Positions 42,894 to 52,262 of a stretch of DNA of 64,000 nt are shown in pieces (the first letter of the stretch is position 1; the number at the start of each line of letters is the position of its first letter). Under the pieces are notes generated by a model. That model worked only from the letters and a program-made list of their open reading frames with translations, ran no database searches and was not told the origin of the DNA. The position numbers and the translations under genes are program-made. Source of the DNA: JAFAGX01 sp035622175 (GTDB taxonomy: Bacteria > Acidobacteriota > Terriglobia > Terriglobales > Acidobacteriaceae); contig DASPVV010000067.1 in NCBI GenBank assembly GCA_035622175.1, positions 1 through 64,000 on the forward strand, written 5' to 3'.

Positions 42894-44195
42894 ATGATCA
42901 GTCCCACTTCTCAGGTCGATCAGTCCGCGCTCGATCAGCCACCCCCCGTGAAGATCGCCCTGCTGGGCTTTGGAACCGTCGGAACCGCTGTGGCACGTCT
43001 GCTCGATGCCCGCCGTGGCCAGCACTCGCTTGCGCTCACCCATATCTGCGTGCGCGCGCCGGAGCGCAAGAAGGTCGACTGGGTATCGGATCGAGTGTGC
43101 TGGACGGATGACATCGCAGAGGTTCTCAGGTCTGACGTGGCGGTGGTCGTCGAACTCATTGGCGGTCTGCGTCCCGCCTATGACTGGGTGCGGCAGGCTC
43201 TCGAAGCGCGAAAATCCGTGGTCACTGCCAATAAGCAGCTCATGGCGCGGCACGGCTCGGAGTTGATCGAACTGGCGCGTCGGAACCGACAGCAGCTCGC
43301 CTTTGGCGCCTCGGTAGGCGGCGGCATCCCCATCCTATCCGGACTGGCGCAAGGCCTTGCCGGGGATCGGTTGTTCAAGATCTATGGAATTCTGAACGGG
43401 ACCTGCAATTACATTGTGACGCGGATCGAAGCGGGTGCCGGATTCGCCGACGCTCTGCGGGAGGCGCAGCAAGCCGGCTTTGCCGAGGCCGATCCCACCG
43501 AGGACATCGATGGTCTCGATGCGCGCGCCAAGCTGGTGATTTTGGTGCGCGTCGCTCTCAAGGCCGAGGTGTGGCCGGAGAATGTCTTATGCCGCTCGAT
43601 TCGCGATCTTTCTTCCGTCGACTTTGGGTACGCCCATGAGCTCGACTGTACCATTCGCCAAGTGTCGCGGGCCGAGCTCCGCGAGGGAAAGCTGCTGGTA
43701 GCGGTTGAGCCGACGCTGGTTTCTCGTCGTTCCCCGCTGGCGACCGTCGAGGGAGGAGAGAACTTGATCATCAGTCACGGCGAGTTTGGCGGAGAGACCG
43801 TGTTCTCGGGACTGGGTGCGGGCGGCAACCCGACGGCCGTGGCGGTGGTTTCCGACATTCTCGACATCCTGCGGCATCCCTCCCCTGGACTTGCGCCATC
43901 GGAGGGGCCCGCGGCTACTCCCGGGGAGATTAGCAGCGATTTTGAAACTCCCCACTACCTACGCCTGGTGGTCAAGGACAGCCCAGGGATCCTTGCCCGA
44001 CTGGCCAGCATTCTTTCTAAGCACGACATCAACATTGACGCGGTTCTGCAAAGCGCCGGCCAAGACAAGGCGGCGTTGCCCTTTGTCATTACCCTCGAAG
44101 CCACGCAAAGCAGCCGGGTGGAGGCCGCCCTGGCGGAAATACGCAAGTCTTCTTTTCTCCTCGAGGCACCGCTCAGAATGCCCATTCTGCCCTAG
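42894..44195 (+). CDS. hom: Homoserine dehydrogenase
   Basis: It reduces aspartate semialdehyde to homoserine. The 433 residues have the NAD(P) motif LLGFGTVGTAVARLL (about 23-37), SVVTANKQLMA, the catalytic stretch ILNGTCNYIVTRIE and EADPTEDIDGLDARAKLVIL, and a C-terminal ACT domain (about 355-430) with SPGILARLASILSKHDINID. The ATG at 42894 has a poor ribosome site; a GTG at 42948 is possible. With lysC it forms the common aspartate-pathway branch to Thr/Met/Ile. Confidence 0.95.
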   Translation: MISPTSQVDQSALDQPPPVKIALLGFGTVGTAVARLLDARRGQHSLALTHICVRAPERKKVDWVSDRVCWTDDIAEVLRSDVAVVVELIGGLRPAYDWVRQALEARKSVVTANKQLMARHGSELIELARRNRQQLAFGASVGGGIPILSGLAQGLAGDRLFKIYGILNGTCNYIVTRIEAGAGFADALREAQQAGFAEADPTEDIDGLDARAKLVILVRVALKAEVWPENVLCRSIRDLSSVDFGYAHELDCTIRQVSRAELREGKLLVAVEPTLVSRRSPLATVEGGENLIISHGEFGGETVFSGLGAGGNPTAVAVVSDILDILRHPSPGLAPSEGPAATPGEISSDFETPHYLRLVVKDSPGILARLASILSKHDINIDAVLQSAGQDKAALPFVITLEATQSSRVEAALAEIRKSSFLLEAPLRMPILP

Positions 44196-44420
44196 GGAAA
44201 GGGCAGGCGTGCAGCCTCCGCCACCTACCCAAAACAGCCCAAGCCAAAATCCCACCGCATGAGCCAGTATCGGCCCTCAGCGCGGGCGTCAAACCGGGCC
44301 GGTGGTGCGGGGGGCATCTTGGCCAGGTACGCATCAACGGCAGCCTTCAGAGCGAAGGGCCCTGGCGCGGCGCTCGCGAACCCAGGTTCTCAACCGCTAT
44401 CATTCTAGGGGTGAACCAGC

Positions 44421-44774
44421 ATGAGAATTGGTTCGATCGTCATCCACTGCCACGAATTTGACCGCATGGTAAGCTTTTGGCAAGACGTTCTTCACTACGT
44501 GCCGCGGCAACCCGCCAACGATGGCTGGGTGGTTCTCTGCCCGCGAGATGGAAACGGCCCGAATCTTTCCTTGCAGGCGAGGGAAGCACGACGAGCCCGG
44601 CGAAATTGGATTCATCTCGACCTCTATACCGACAGCAGAGACGACGAGGTGGCCAGGTTGCTGCAGCTAGGTGCGCGGCACTATCCGTGGAGGTATCCCG
44701 CTAGGTCTGATTTCGTGGTTCTCGAGGATCCCGATGGGAATCTCTTCTGCGTGGTCGAACGTCGCGGCAATTGA
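44421..44774 (+). CDS. Glyoxalase/VOC-fold protein
   Basis: The 117-residue protein has a single VOC module: IGSIVIHCHEFDRMVSFWQDVL at the start (a metal-ligand His position), WIHLDLYTD in the middle, and FVVLEDPDGNLFCVVE at the end (Glu ligand). Proteins of this type include dioxygenases, lyases and resistance proteins. The substrate is unknown. Confidence 0.85.
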   Translation: MRIGSIVIHCHEFDRMVSFWQDVLHYVPRQPANDGWVVLCPRDGNGPNLSLQAREARRARRNWIHLDLYTDSRDDEVARLLQLGARHYPWRYPARSDFVVLEDPDGNLFCVVERRGN

Positions 44775-44895
44775 CCCGGGGGCGAGTGATACTGTCGGCA
44801 GCGCTCCTGGCGGCCGCGCGGTCGAGACTGTTCGCCTACACGCTACTGCGGCGGTGCCGTCGGTCATGGGCGCCAGCCGACTCGCCTAGCAGCGG

Positions 44896-45339
44896 TTACC
44901 GTCCGGACGCTTTCTCACCCCGCAGCACCGTACAAGTAGAGGCTGCCTTTGCAATCAAGCGGTTCTGCTCGTCGGTGATGTTGCATTCCACGTAGCCGAC
45001 ACTCCGGCCACGCTGTAGGACCGCCCCTTCCGCTTTGAGTTCTGCCTGCCAGACCGGGCGAAAGAAGTTGATCTTCAATTCGATCGTGGTGAACGATTCC
45101 CCTGGCGCGAGGGTGCTGGCAAAGGCGATTCCCATCGCGGCGTCGGCGATGTCGCAAAGAATTCCACCGTGGAGAGTGCCCATGGGATTTGCGTGCTGCG
45201 GCCCGGCCTGCAGGACAACCGTGGCCCGTCCCTCGGCAACCTCCTTCAACTTGAAGCCGACCAAACGCGCGACGGGCACGTCATTAGCCTTCGCTCGCTC
45301 GCGAAAGTCAAGTTTTGCGGAAACTTCTGGCGTGGTCAT
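44896..45339 (-). CDS. PaaI-like hotdog-fold thioesterase
   Basis: The 147-residue protein has the hotdog motif NPMGTLHGGILCDIADAAMGIA with the HGG catalytic loop, then FFRPVWQAELKAEGAVLQRGR. PaaI-type enzymes hydrolyse acyl-CoA thioesters. The start at 45339 is set by GGAGAACTC before the ATG. It is divergent from the OsmC gene (237-bp gap that must hold both promoters). Confidence 0.9.
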   Translation of the reverse strand: MTTPEVSAKLDFRERAKANDVPVARLVGFKLKEVAEGRATVVLQAGPQHANPMGTLHGGILCDIADAAMGIAFASTLAPGESFTTIELKINFFRPVWQAELKAEGAVLQRGRSVGYVECNITDEQNRLIAKAASTCTVLRGEKASGR

Positions 45340-45576
45340 GAGTTCTCCGCTCGAGTTTTTCTGGGTGTGCCACACGAGGTCCATGAAGCGAACGCCGCGC
45401 GAATGCCTGGCGGCGTCCTGGAGCTTGTCGACTATCCAAGGCAACCAGTTGCATACTCATATTGGGAGGAGGAACAATTACAATAACCACCCGCCCGACT
45501 CGTCGTCGATCCTTATAATACTGGAGAAGCCACAACCACCGAATTCAAGACACCAATTACTTTAAGGAGAAAACGC

Positions 45577-46020
45577 ATGCCAATACGGAAAGCAGAAGCG
45601 GAATGGAAAGGGAATCTCATCCAGGGAGCCGGCCGGCTGAAAGTGGGGAGCGGGGCCTTCGAAGGGCCGTATTCCTACAAGTCCCGGTTTGAAGAAGGCC
45701 AATCGGCAACCAACCCGGAAGAACTGATCGGAGCGGCACATGCGGGCTGCTTCACGATGGCGCTGACGGCGCAGCTTTCGCAAAAGGGGATCACGCCAAA
45801 CCGCATCCACACCAGCGCCAATGTGAGATTCGACAAAGTCGCTGAGGGATTTGCAATCACGAGCATTGAACTTCAGACGGAAGCCGAGATTCCGGGTATC
45901 GATGACAGGACCTTCCAGGCGATTGCGCTGGCTGCGAAACAGAATTGTCCTGTCTCGAAGGCCTTGGCGGGCACCGAGATTCATCTGAGCGCAAAGCTGC
46001 TTTCGGCTGCAGCCGCGTGA
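45577..46020 (+). CDS. osmC: OsmC-family peroxiredoxin
   Basis: The 147-residue protein reduces organic hydroperoxides. The two redox cysteines are visible: C58 in AAHAGCFTMAL and C124 in KQNCPVSKAL. The opening MPIRKAEAEWKGNL and the glycine-rich GRLKVGSG are typical of OsmC rather than Ohr. AAGGAG lies 8 nt before the ATG. Confidence 0.93.
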   Translation: MPIRKAEAEWKGNLIQGAGRLKVGSGAFEGPYSYKSRFEEGQSATNPEELIGAAHAGCFTMALTAQLSQKGITPNRIHTSANVRFDKVAEGFAITSIELQTEAEIPGIDDRTFQAIALAAKQNCPVSKALAGTEIHLSAKLLSAAAA

Positions 46021-46022
46021 CA

Positions 46023-46044
46023 CGGCTGCGGTTCAACCGAGCCG
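46023..46044 (+). terminator. Possible hairpin after osmC
   Basis: CGGCT-CGGTT pairs with AACCGAGCCG with one bulge, just after the osmC stop. No T-run follows. Confidence 0.3.
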
Positions 46045-46294
46045 GCTCGTCCATGGTCGGCAACTCAGAAACTGGGATCTGCTCCTAGCTGGCGAGTCGC
46101 GATATCACTCCTTCACCCCGGCCGGGAGGACTATTTCTTAATCCCATGACAAAGTTTGCTGACCGGCCGCTGCGGGTGCAGCTGTTGGTAGGGGTTCGAC
46201 CCCGGCACTGCTGGGGGATTCCTTGCCGGGATGCGGAAGGTCACTGCGGAGCGAAGCGCACATTGGGCCGTCGGGGCAGGCGGCAGTCGGCGGC

Positions 46295-47959
46295 TCACGC
46301 TCCCCGACGCATCTGGGCCACCAAGTATTCGCTGGTGCGTAGCGAAAAGGTAAGAATCGACAGCACCGGGGGCTTGTCGGTGCCGTTCACAAAAACACTG
46401 GCGTCACATAGGTACAGATTGGCAACGTCGTGGGTTTGGCCGAAACGGTTGGTGACAAATTGCTTCGCATCATGGCCCATGCGGCAGGTGCCGATCTCAT
46501 GTTGGCTGTAGCCGGGAGTCTGCGGTTCCTCGTCCACCGACTCGAGCACTCCGCCGCTCGCTCGCAGCACCTCCGCACACGCATGCTTGGCATGCTGCCA
46601 CATCTGGAGTTCGTTTTCCCCCCAATGAAAATGAATTCGCACCTTGGGAATGCCAAAGGAGTCCTTGGCTTTGGGATCAAGGTCCACATAGTTTTTGCGG
46701 GAAGCCAAGGTCGGAATCTGGGTCATGAAGCTGATGGGCGTCGGATAGCGGCGTTTCATTGCGCGTTTGAACGAGGACCCGAAGCCTTCGATGGCGTCAT
46801 AGTAGGCGGGAAACTCCCAGCAACCGCCGTCGGGATAAACCGCGTAACCGCGAACAAACTTCTCTTTCCGGGGGTGATCCAGGTTTTGCCATCGCGGCAT
46901 CCAAGCGATGGAACTGTCGGAAACGTTGTCGGGAAAGCTGGGTTGCCCGAGCAGCTGCGGCAGGTAGCCGGAAATGCCCGCGTACAGGTGATCGCACAGG
47001 TTGCGCCCCAATTGGCCGCTGGAGTTGGCTAGGCCGTCGGGCCAGCGGCGCGACTTCGAGTTCAGCAGGATGCGGGTGGTTTCCAGGCAGGAGGCAGCAA
47101 CCACCACGGCCCGTCCCCGGACCTCGTACTCTTGCCGGCTGGCGCGGTCGATGTAGGCCACGCCCGAGGCTTTTCCCTCGTCATCGACCAGAACGTTCTT
47201 AGCCACAGCGTTGGTGCGCAGATCCAGATTTCCACTGGCTTCCGCCTCGGGCAGAAGAAACCATGGGGCGGAGAAGAAGGCGCCCACTTCACACCCGCTG
47301 GTACAGTCCCCGCAGAAGTGGCAGGCGGGATGGCCGGCGTGGGCGACGGTGAGTTGGGCAATACGGTCGGGCAGGTAGGGAATTCCCAGCTTGCGCGCTC
47401 CTGCCTCAAGAATCCTGTCGAAACAGCGAAAATTCATGGGCGGAAGATAACTGCCATCGGGATTGCTGGGTCGGTTCTGCACCGTGCTGGCCACGCCAAT
47501 CATCGTTTCCACCCGGGTGTAGAACGGAGCCATCTCCTGGTAGGTCACCGGCCAATCGACGTCGACTCCGTCGCGGGACGCTGCCTGAAAATCAATCTCA
47601 CTGAAGCGCGGCGCACTGCGTCCCCAAAAATTGGTCTTCCCTCCCACGGCGGAGCAGCGCGGCCAAAACCACTTGGTGCCCGGGGCGGTGGTATGCACCA
47701 GCTCCTGCTCCCAGGCGCCCTCGACATATTCGGTGTTCACGAAATCGGGCTGCGATAGGATGCGGGTCTCGGGATCACCGAAGCCGCGATATTTCATCTC
47801 CCAGGGCATGCGATGATTGCGGAAGTCTTTCTGCGGGTCGAGCCGGCGCCCGGAGTTCAGGGCGCACACCTTGAGCCCGGCCTGGCACAAGGTTTTGATC
47901 GCCATGCCCCCTCCGGCGCCGGTTCCGATCACAATCACGTCGTAAATCTGCTGTGGCAT
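46295..47959 (-). CDS. GMC-family FAD oxidoreductase (glucoside/pyranoside dehydrogenase-like large subunit)
   Basis: The 554-residue protein has the FAD-binding motif VIVIGTGAGGGMAIKTL (about 8-24), a Cys-rich stretch CHFCGDCTSGCEVGAFFS and the C-terminal active-site block HEIGTCRMG ... NLYLCDASVFVNGTDKPP. GMC proteins that pair with a small Tat-bearing subunit (encoded 7 bp upstream) form membrane-linked dehydrogenases; the best known oxidise C3 of glucosides and lactose. It has no export signal of its own and would be carried by the partner. Confidence 0.9.
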   Translation of the reverse strand: MPQQIYDVIVIGTGAGGGMAIKTLCQAGLKVCALNSGRRLDPQKDFRNHRMPWEMKYRGFGDPETRILSQPDFVNTEYVEGAWEQELVHTTAPGTKWFWPRCSAVGGKTNFWGRSAPRFSEIDFQAASRDGVDVDWPVTYQEMAPFYTRVETMIGVASTVQNRPSNPDGSYLPPMNFRCFDRILEAGARKLGIPYLPDRIAQLTVAHAGHPACHFCGDCTSGCEVGAFFSAPWFLLPEAEASGNLDLRTNAVAKNVLVDDEGKASGVAYIDRASRQEYEVRGRAVVVAASCLETTRILLNSKSRRWPDGLANSSGQLGRNLCDHLYAGISGYLPQLLGQPSFPDNVSDSSIAWMPRWQNLDHPRKEKFVRGYAVYPDGGCWEFPAYYDAIEGFGSSFKRAMKRRYPTPISFMTQIPTLASRKNYVDLDPKAKDSFGIPKVRIHFHWGENELQMWQHAKHACAEVLRASGGVLESVDEEPQTPGYSQHEIGTCRMGHDAKQFVTNRFGQTHDVANLYLCDASVFVNGTDKPPVLSILTFSLRTSEYLVAQMRRGA

Positions 47960-47966
47960 CGCGACC

Positions 47967-48578
47967 TTAAAACTGCGGAGGGGGCAAATGACGGTGCTCA
48001 GGATCGTCCCGGTGAGGACACGCAGGCGATTCGGCGTAGAATCTTAATCCCGGGAAATCCAATTCCTTCAGGCCAACCTCGCTGGTGTAGAAACCCATGA
48101 TGGTGTATTCCCGCATCAGGGCGAAGTAGTTGCGGCCGGATTCCTCGCCCGCACGAAATTTCTCCCGGTAGGCGAGCGTCTCGAGCAGGGAGACTTGCCG
48201 GTCGGAGGAGAGTCCAAGGAACGGCTTGCCCTCCAGTTTCTGGCTGTGGGCGTCCAGCCATTGGCCGCCGGCGCGGAGCTGATGCTGCAGATCGGGATCT
48301 CTGGCGGTCATCACGTCGATGAATTCGGCAACGCCCGCCTGGTCCGCACCTGGAGTCTCGTCAGTGGGAATGATGATCGCGGCCAACCGCTCAACCAGAG
48401 CATACTCCGCAGCGGTAAAAAACACGGGTTGATAGACCGCCGGCTTGCTGGGCGCGAGCTCCTCGCCGATGGCCCCGCAAGCAAAGCTCCACTTGCTGAA
48501 ACCGGGGAAGGTTGCGGCTGCTGCGGCCAGCGAAAGCATCCGCAGAATTTCGCGTCGCTCAACATTCTGACCCGCCAT
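47967..48578 (-). CDS. Gluconate 2-dehydrogenase subunit 3 family protein (small, Tat-exported subunit)
   Basis: The 203-residue protein has a twin-Arg N-terminus (ERREILRMLSLAAAAATFPG). The family signature FTAAEYALVERLAAIIIPTDETPGADQAGVAEFID follows, then FRAGEESGRNYFALMREYTIMGFYTSEVG at the C-terminus. It acts as escort and assembly partner of the GMC subunit, which is encoded 7 bp downstream. No cytochrome c gene is adjacent, so the electron acceptor is unknown. Confidence 0.9.
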   Translation of the reverse strand: MAGQNVERREILRMLSLAAAAATFPGFSKWSFACGAIGEELAPSKPAVYQPVFFTAAEYALVERLAAIIIPTDETPGADQAGVAEFIDVMTARDPDLQHQLRAGGQWLDAHSQKLEGKPFLGLSSDRQVSLLETLAYREKFRAGEESGRNYFALMREYTIMGFYTSEVGLKELDFPGLRFYAESPACPHRDDPEHRHLPPPQF

Positions 48579-48714
48579 GGGAGCTCTCTCAGTGTACCCG
48601 AATCCGCAGCACCAGACTCCCGGTCTCGGGAGAGACCCGGGAGCCGGGATTCCAAGTTTCGCTCGCTTCTTCGCTGCTTGCGGGATGAGTTAGGACGGAG
48701 CACCCTTCCTTCCC

Positions 48715-49959
48715 TCAGAATGGTGGCGCCACGGCCTTGGCTTCCTCCAGGGTCATCCGCTGTTTGTGGCGGTAGGCAAGATTGGCCATGTGGACTGCGA
48801 TCGCCGACTGGTAACCAATTTCGACGGGAGCGTTCGGAGTCTTGCGGGTGCGCACACAATCGATCCAGTTGCCCATGTGGTCCCGGTCCTTGGACTTGCC
48901 GACCAGGGCGGCCGCCTGCGGCCGATTGACCTTTTCCGGGTAGTAGCGAGTGAACTCTCCCTCTTCGCCATTCACCATGTCCGATTCCGCCCATCCGTGT
49001 TCGATGGTCCCATCGCTTCCTAAGATGTGCTCGCCCAGAGCGTAGTGGCGGTTGCTGAAGGTGGATTGCCAGGTCCAAACCAGATCGTTGGGGAACTCGA
49101 GAGTGACGGCAATGGTATCCGGCACCTCCCGGCCGTCTTGTTCCGAAAAGATCCCGCCCGACATGGAAGCCGCGCTGGGAAGCGGCAACTCGAGGGCGCT
49201 CATGATCCAGGCTACCTGATGCACCATGTTCTCGGTGACGTTGCCGCCGGAGAATTCCCAGAACAACCGCCAGTTGATGAGGCGAAACGGATCGAAGGGA
49301 CGGTCCGGCCGGCCGTTCAGAAATGCGCTCCAGTTAACATTCTCGGCCGTGCAATCGGCCGGCACCGGGCGCACCCACTGGCCCTGGCCGTGGGGCGTAT
49401 TGCGGCTCATCCACGACTCCACCTGCGTCACTTTTCCCGTCCGGCCCTCCCCGATCCATTGCTTGACGTCCGCCAAGGCTCCGGAACTCTCCCATTGCAA
49501 TCCGATCTGCACCACGCGCCCGGATTGCCGGGCGGCCGCCAGACATGCGTCGGCTTCCCGCATCGACCAAGTCATGGTTTTTTCCGCGTACAGATCCTTG
49601 CCTGCAGCGAGCGTATCCAGGAAGTGTCGGGCGTGGGTGTGCAGCGGGCTGGCGACAATGACCGCATCCACGTCGTTCCGGTCGAGGAGCCGGCGATGAT
49701 CGTCGAAGGTGAGGACGCTCGGGGCCATTTTTTTTGCCTCGTCGAAGCGACCCCGATACACATCGGCCATGGCCACGACCTGCACGTTGGGAACCGCCTG
49801 GACTTCCTCGAGCAAGTCCTGACCGCGATTGCCGACCCCGATCATTCCCACCCGAACCCGGTCGTTGGCCCCGAGCACGCGTGCCGGCGGATAGGCCAGC
49901 AGCGCCGCCGTCCCGAGCGCCGTCTGCTTCAGAAAGTCCCGCCTGGTCTGCTGATCCAT
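48715..49959 (-). CDS. Tat-exported Gfo/Idh/MocA-family oxidoreductase (1)
   Basis: The 414-residue protein has a Tat signal (QQTRRDFLKQTALGTAALLA), a Rossmann domain (VRVGMIGVGNRGQDLLEEV), the substrate Lys in YAEKTMTW, and a GFO C-terminal domain with conserved His residues. Family members oxidise sugars or inositols with tightly bound NAD; exported versions make 3-keto sugars in known pathways. It lies 11 bp downstream of the isomerase-like gene. A gap of 136 bp separates it from the dehydrogenase pair. The start at 49959 is set by the Tat motif. Confidence 0.9.
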   Translation of the reverse strand: MDQQTRRDFLKQTALGTAALLAYPPARVLGANDRVRVGMIGVGNRGQDLLEEVQAVPNVQVVAMADVYRGRFDEAKKMAPSVLTFDDHRRLLDRNDVDAVIVASPLHTHARHFLDTLAAGKDLYAEKTMTWSMREADACLAAARQSGRVVQIGLQWESSGALADVKQWIGEGRTGKVTQVESWMSRNTPHGQGQWVRPVPADCTAENVNWSAFLNGRPDRPFDPFRLINWRLFWEFSGGNVTENMVHQVAWIMSALELPLPSAASMSGGIFSEQDGREVPDTIAVTLEFPNDLVWTWQSTFSNRHYALGEHILGSDGTIEHGWAESDMVNGEEGEFTRYYPEKVNRPQAAALVGKSKDRDHMGNWIDCVRTRKTPNAPVEIGYQSAIAVHMANLAYRHKQRMTLEEAKAVAPPF

Positions 49960-49970
49960 GGTTGTCCTGG

Positions 49971-50948
49971 CTACAACGCCCCTGCCTCCTCTAACAAGTC
50001 TTTCATCCCCGACCAGCTGCGGCGCGACGATTCTTCCGGTGTGCCGCCGTTCCAATGGGTTTCCAGGCTCACGGCGAAGTGATAGCCGTCGCGTTTCAAG
50101 GCCGCAAATTGTCCGCGCCAGTCGACGATCCCCGTCCCCATGGCCGCCCACTCGTACCCCTGGCCTTGCTTCACCGCATCCTTGCAATGGCAGTGGCCGA
50201 TCCGGTCTTTGGGCAGAAGATTGTAGCCATCGGGATACGCCCTTTCACCGTTGGCCGCCGCGTTTCCCGGGTCCCAGTTCAGCATCAGGTGAGGAGATTC
50301 GACCGCATGGAGGACCTTGGCCGCTTCCGCCCCGGTACTGGTATTGAGCCCCCCGTCATTTTCAAGCAGCAGGATGATTCCCAATTTGCCCGCCTTTTCG
50401 GCAGCGCTGCGCAAGGTTGCATTGATGGCTTCGCGATAGGGCGCCGGATTCTCCATTCTCCAGAAATCGAAGCAGCGCACGCGATCGGTGGCAAAGGCTT
50501 GCGCCAAGCCGAGGCTCCGCTCGAGCACTTCCTCCTGCTGCGCAAAGGTGAAGTCGGCGTGAAAATCCGCCGCTTGTCTTTCCTTGGCCCGGGGATCGTC
50601 CTTCCACGCCACTTTAAACAGCGGACTAGCGATGTCGGTCACGCGCAATTCGTATTTCTTAAGAATACGCTGCGCTTCGGCAACCTCCTGGGCGTCGAGA
50701 TTCACGATGTTCTTCTGCCACATCCCGCGCAGTTCGATCCACCGCATTCCGAATTGGCGTGCGGCCACTTCGCAGGACCGGCCGAAGTCCTCGGAGATCT
50801 CATCGTTAATGACCGAGACTCGAAAAGGCGAGCGAAGCACAGGCGACGACGCCGGCTGGTCTCCACCCGGAAACGCTCGGGCCAGAGCAGCCGTTGCCGT
50901 CGCCCCAGCCAGAAAATCACGCCGCGAAAGTCCAAGATTTACGCTCAT
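49971..50948 (-). CDS. Tat-exported sugar phosphate isomerase/epimerase-like TIM barrel
   Basis: The 325-residue protein has a Tat signal (LSRRDFLAGATATAALARA), then an AP-endonuclease-2-type TIM barrel with metal ligands: Glu in LLLENDGG, Asp/His in LNWDPGNA and HCHCKD, Glu in AVSLETHW. Barrel proteins of this type act as isomerases, epimerases or lyases; some open 3-keto-glycosides by beta-elimination. The catalytic class here is inferred from neighbours. The start at 50948 is set by the Tat motif; the frame upstream of it overlaps the MFS gene and is not used. Confidence 0.87.
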   Translation of the reverse strand: MSVNLGLSRRDFLAGATATAALARAFPGGDQPASSPVLRSPFRVSVINDEISEDFGRSCEVAARQFGMRWIELRGMWQKNIVNLDAQEVAEAQRILKKYELRVTDIASPLFKVAWKDDPRAKERQAADFHADFTFAQQEEVLERSLGLAQAFATDRVRCFDFWRMENPAPYREAINATLRSAAEKAGKLGIILLLENDGGLNTSTGAEAAKVLHAVESPHLMLNWDPGNAAANGERAYPDGYNLLPKDRIGHCHCKDAVKQGQGYEWAAMGTGIVDWRGQFAALKRDGYHFAVSLETHWNGGTPEESSRRSWSGMKDLLEEAGAL

Positions 50949-50959
50949 CCCTATCCCGC

Positions 50960-52222
50960 TCAAACCGCCTGAGCCGCCTCCTTCTTCAGACTGATGGTTG
51001 CATTGCTGATCAGCGGCCTCGCCCAAAAGCCGACACTGAAGATAACGCCAAAGGTGAGGTAGAGGAAGGCAACGCCGCTGCGCAGCCCCAGATGATCGCC
51101 AATCCGTCCGATGATCAGCGGCACAATCGCGCCCCCCATGATTGCCGTACTCAGAATGCCAGAGAAGGACCCGTGATACTCCGCCACCGAATTGAGCGCC
51201 AGGGAAACGACGATCGGCCACATGATCGACGCGAACAGACCGATGCCGGGGAAGGCCAGGACGGACACGTTGGCCGGACCAAACAAGGCGGCGGACAAGC
51301 AGGCCAAAGCACCCACGGAGGTACCGATCAGCAACTTGCGGCTGTCGAAAATCTTCAGCAGCAACATGCCGATTAAGCAGCCCACGGTGAGCAATCCCCA
51401 GAACCAGGAAACCACCGCTGCCCCGGTGCTGTGGGGATCGAAGCCGTGATACCTGGCCAGAAACTCCGACATCCAGTCGGCCGTTCCCTGTTCGCAGCCC
51501 ACATAAGCGAACATGGCGACAAAATACATCCAGACAATCGGCTTGCGCGCCAGGCTGCGATACATCTCGAGCGAACCGGCGCGCTCCTCGTCGGTGTGCT
51601 CGACCCGGGGAAATCGGGTGAAGGCCAGAATCACGACCATGAGAAAGGCAAACACGGTGAAAATCCAGTACACCGACGCCCAAGGCAGACCCGCGGGCGT
51701 CAAGCCGCCCAGAACGCGCAGCAGGAGATTGGCGCGGGGCGCAGGCGTCCCCAGATTCAGCACCAAATAGGAGTAGATTCGCGGGCTGAGGAACGACGCG
51801 CTACAGAAGATGAATTGCGCGAAGGCCGAATTAAATGCGTAGTGCTCCTCTCCGCCGGCCACGCGCAACAAAGGATTGATCGCCACCTGCAGGACCGCCA
51901 TCCCTGCTCCGATGACGAAATAGGAAACCATGGCCACGCGATATTGAGGAAATAAGGCGAAGCTCAGGGAGCCTAGCGTGCCGGCGACAAAAGCCACCAT
52001 CATCACCGGCTTCTCTCGGAAGCGCTCCACCAGGAAGCCGGCGGGAATCGACATGACCCCGTAGGCGATGAAGAAAGCGAAGGCCAACAGACCCGCCGCC
52101 GTCAAGCTCACGTGAAAGCTGCTGATGATGTCGGGAACGATAGGACCCAGAATGTTGGTGAGGAGCGACATCACGAAGAAGGTGAGGAAGACCAAGGCGA
52201 CCATTTGGCGGTTTCTTGTCAT
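50960..52222 (-). CDS. MFS sugar permease (FHS/fucose-permease-like)
   Basis: The protein has about 420 residues and twelve helices. The motif AYGVMSIPAGFLVERFREKPVMM after helix 2 and a similar one in the second half (YHGSFSGILSTAIMGGAIVPLIIGR) match the FHS family, whose members carry fucose, glucose, galactose or N-acetylglucosamine with protons. An upstream GTG (52270) would overlap the kinase gene; the ATG at 52222 fits the first helix better. Confidence 0.9.
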   Translation of the reverse strand: MTRNRQMVALVFLTFFVMSLLTNILGPIVPDIISSFHVSLTAAGLLAFAFFIAYGVMSIPAGFLVERFREKPVMMVAFVAGTLGSLSFALFPQYRVAMVSYFVIGAGMAVLQVAINPLLRVAGGEEHYAFNSAFAQFIFCSASFLSPRIYSYLVLNLGTPAPRANLLLRVLGGLTPAGLPWASVYWIFTVFAFLMVVILAFTRFPRVEHTDEERAGSLEMYRSLARKPIVWMYFVAMFAYVGCEQGTADWMSEFLARYHGFDPHSTGAAVVSWFWGLLTVGCLIGMLLLKIFDSRKLLIGTSVGALACLSAALFGPANVSVLAFPGIGLFASIMWPIVVSLALNSVAEYHGSFSGILSTAIMGGAIVPLIIGRIGDHLGLRSGVAFLYLTFGVIFSVGFWARPLISNATISLKKEAAQAV

Positions 52223-52262
52223 AGGTTCGAGGGCGCTCCCCGGGGAGGCAGCGAGGTGAGCA

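Noticed and set aside
46180..46215. GGGGTTCGACCCC, resembling a tRNA or tmRNA T-arm
   Set aside because: The stem is 4 bp with a 5-nt loop, and no acceptor stem or CCA end is found.
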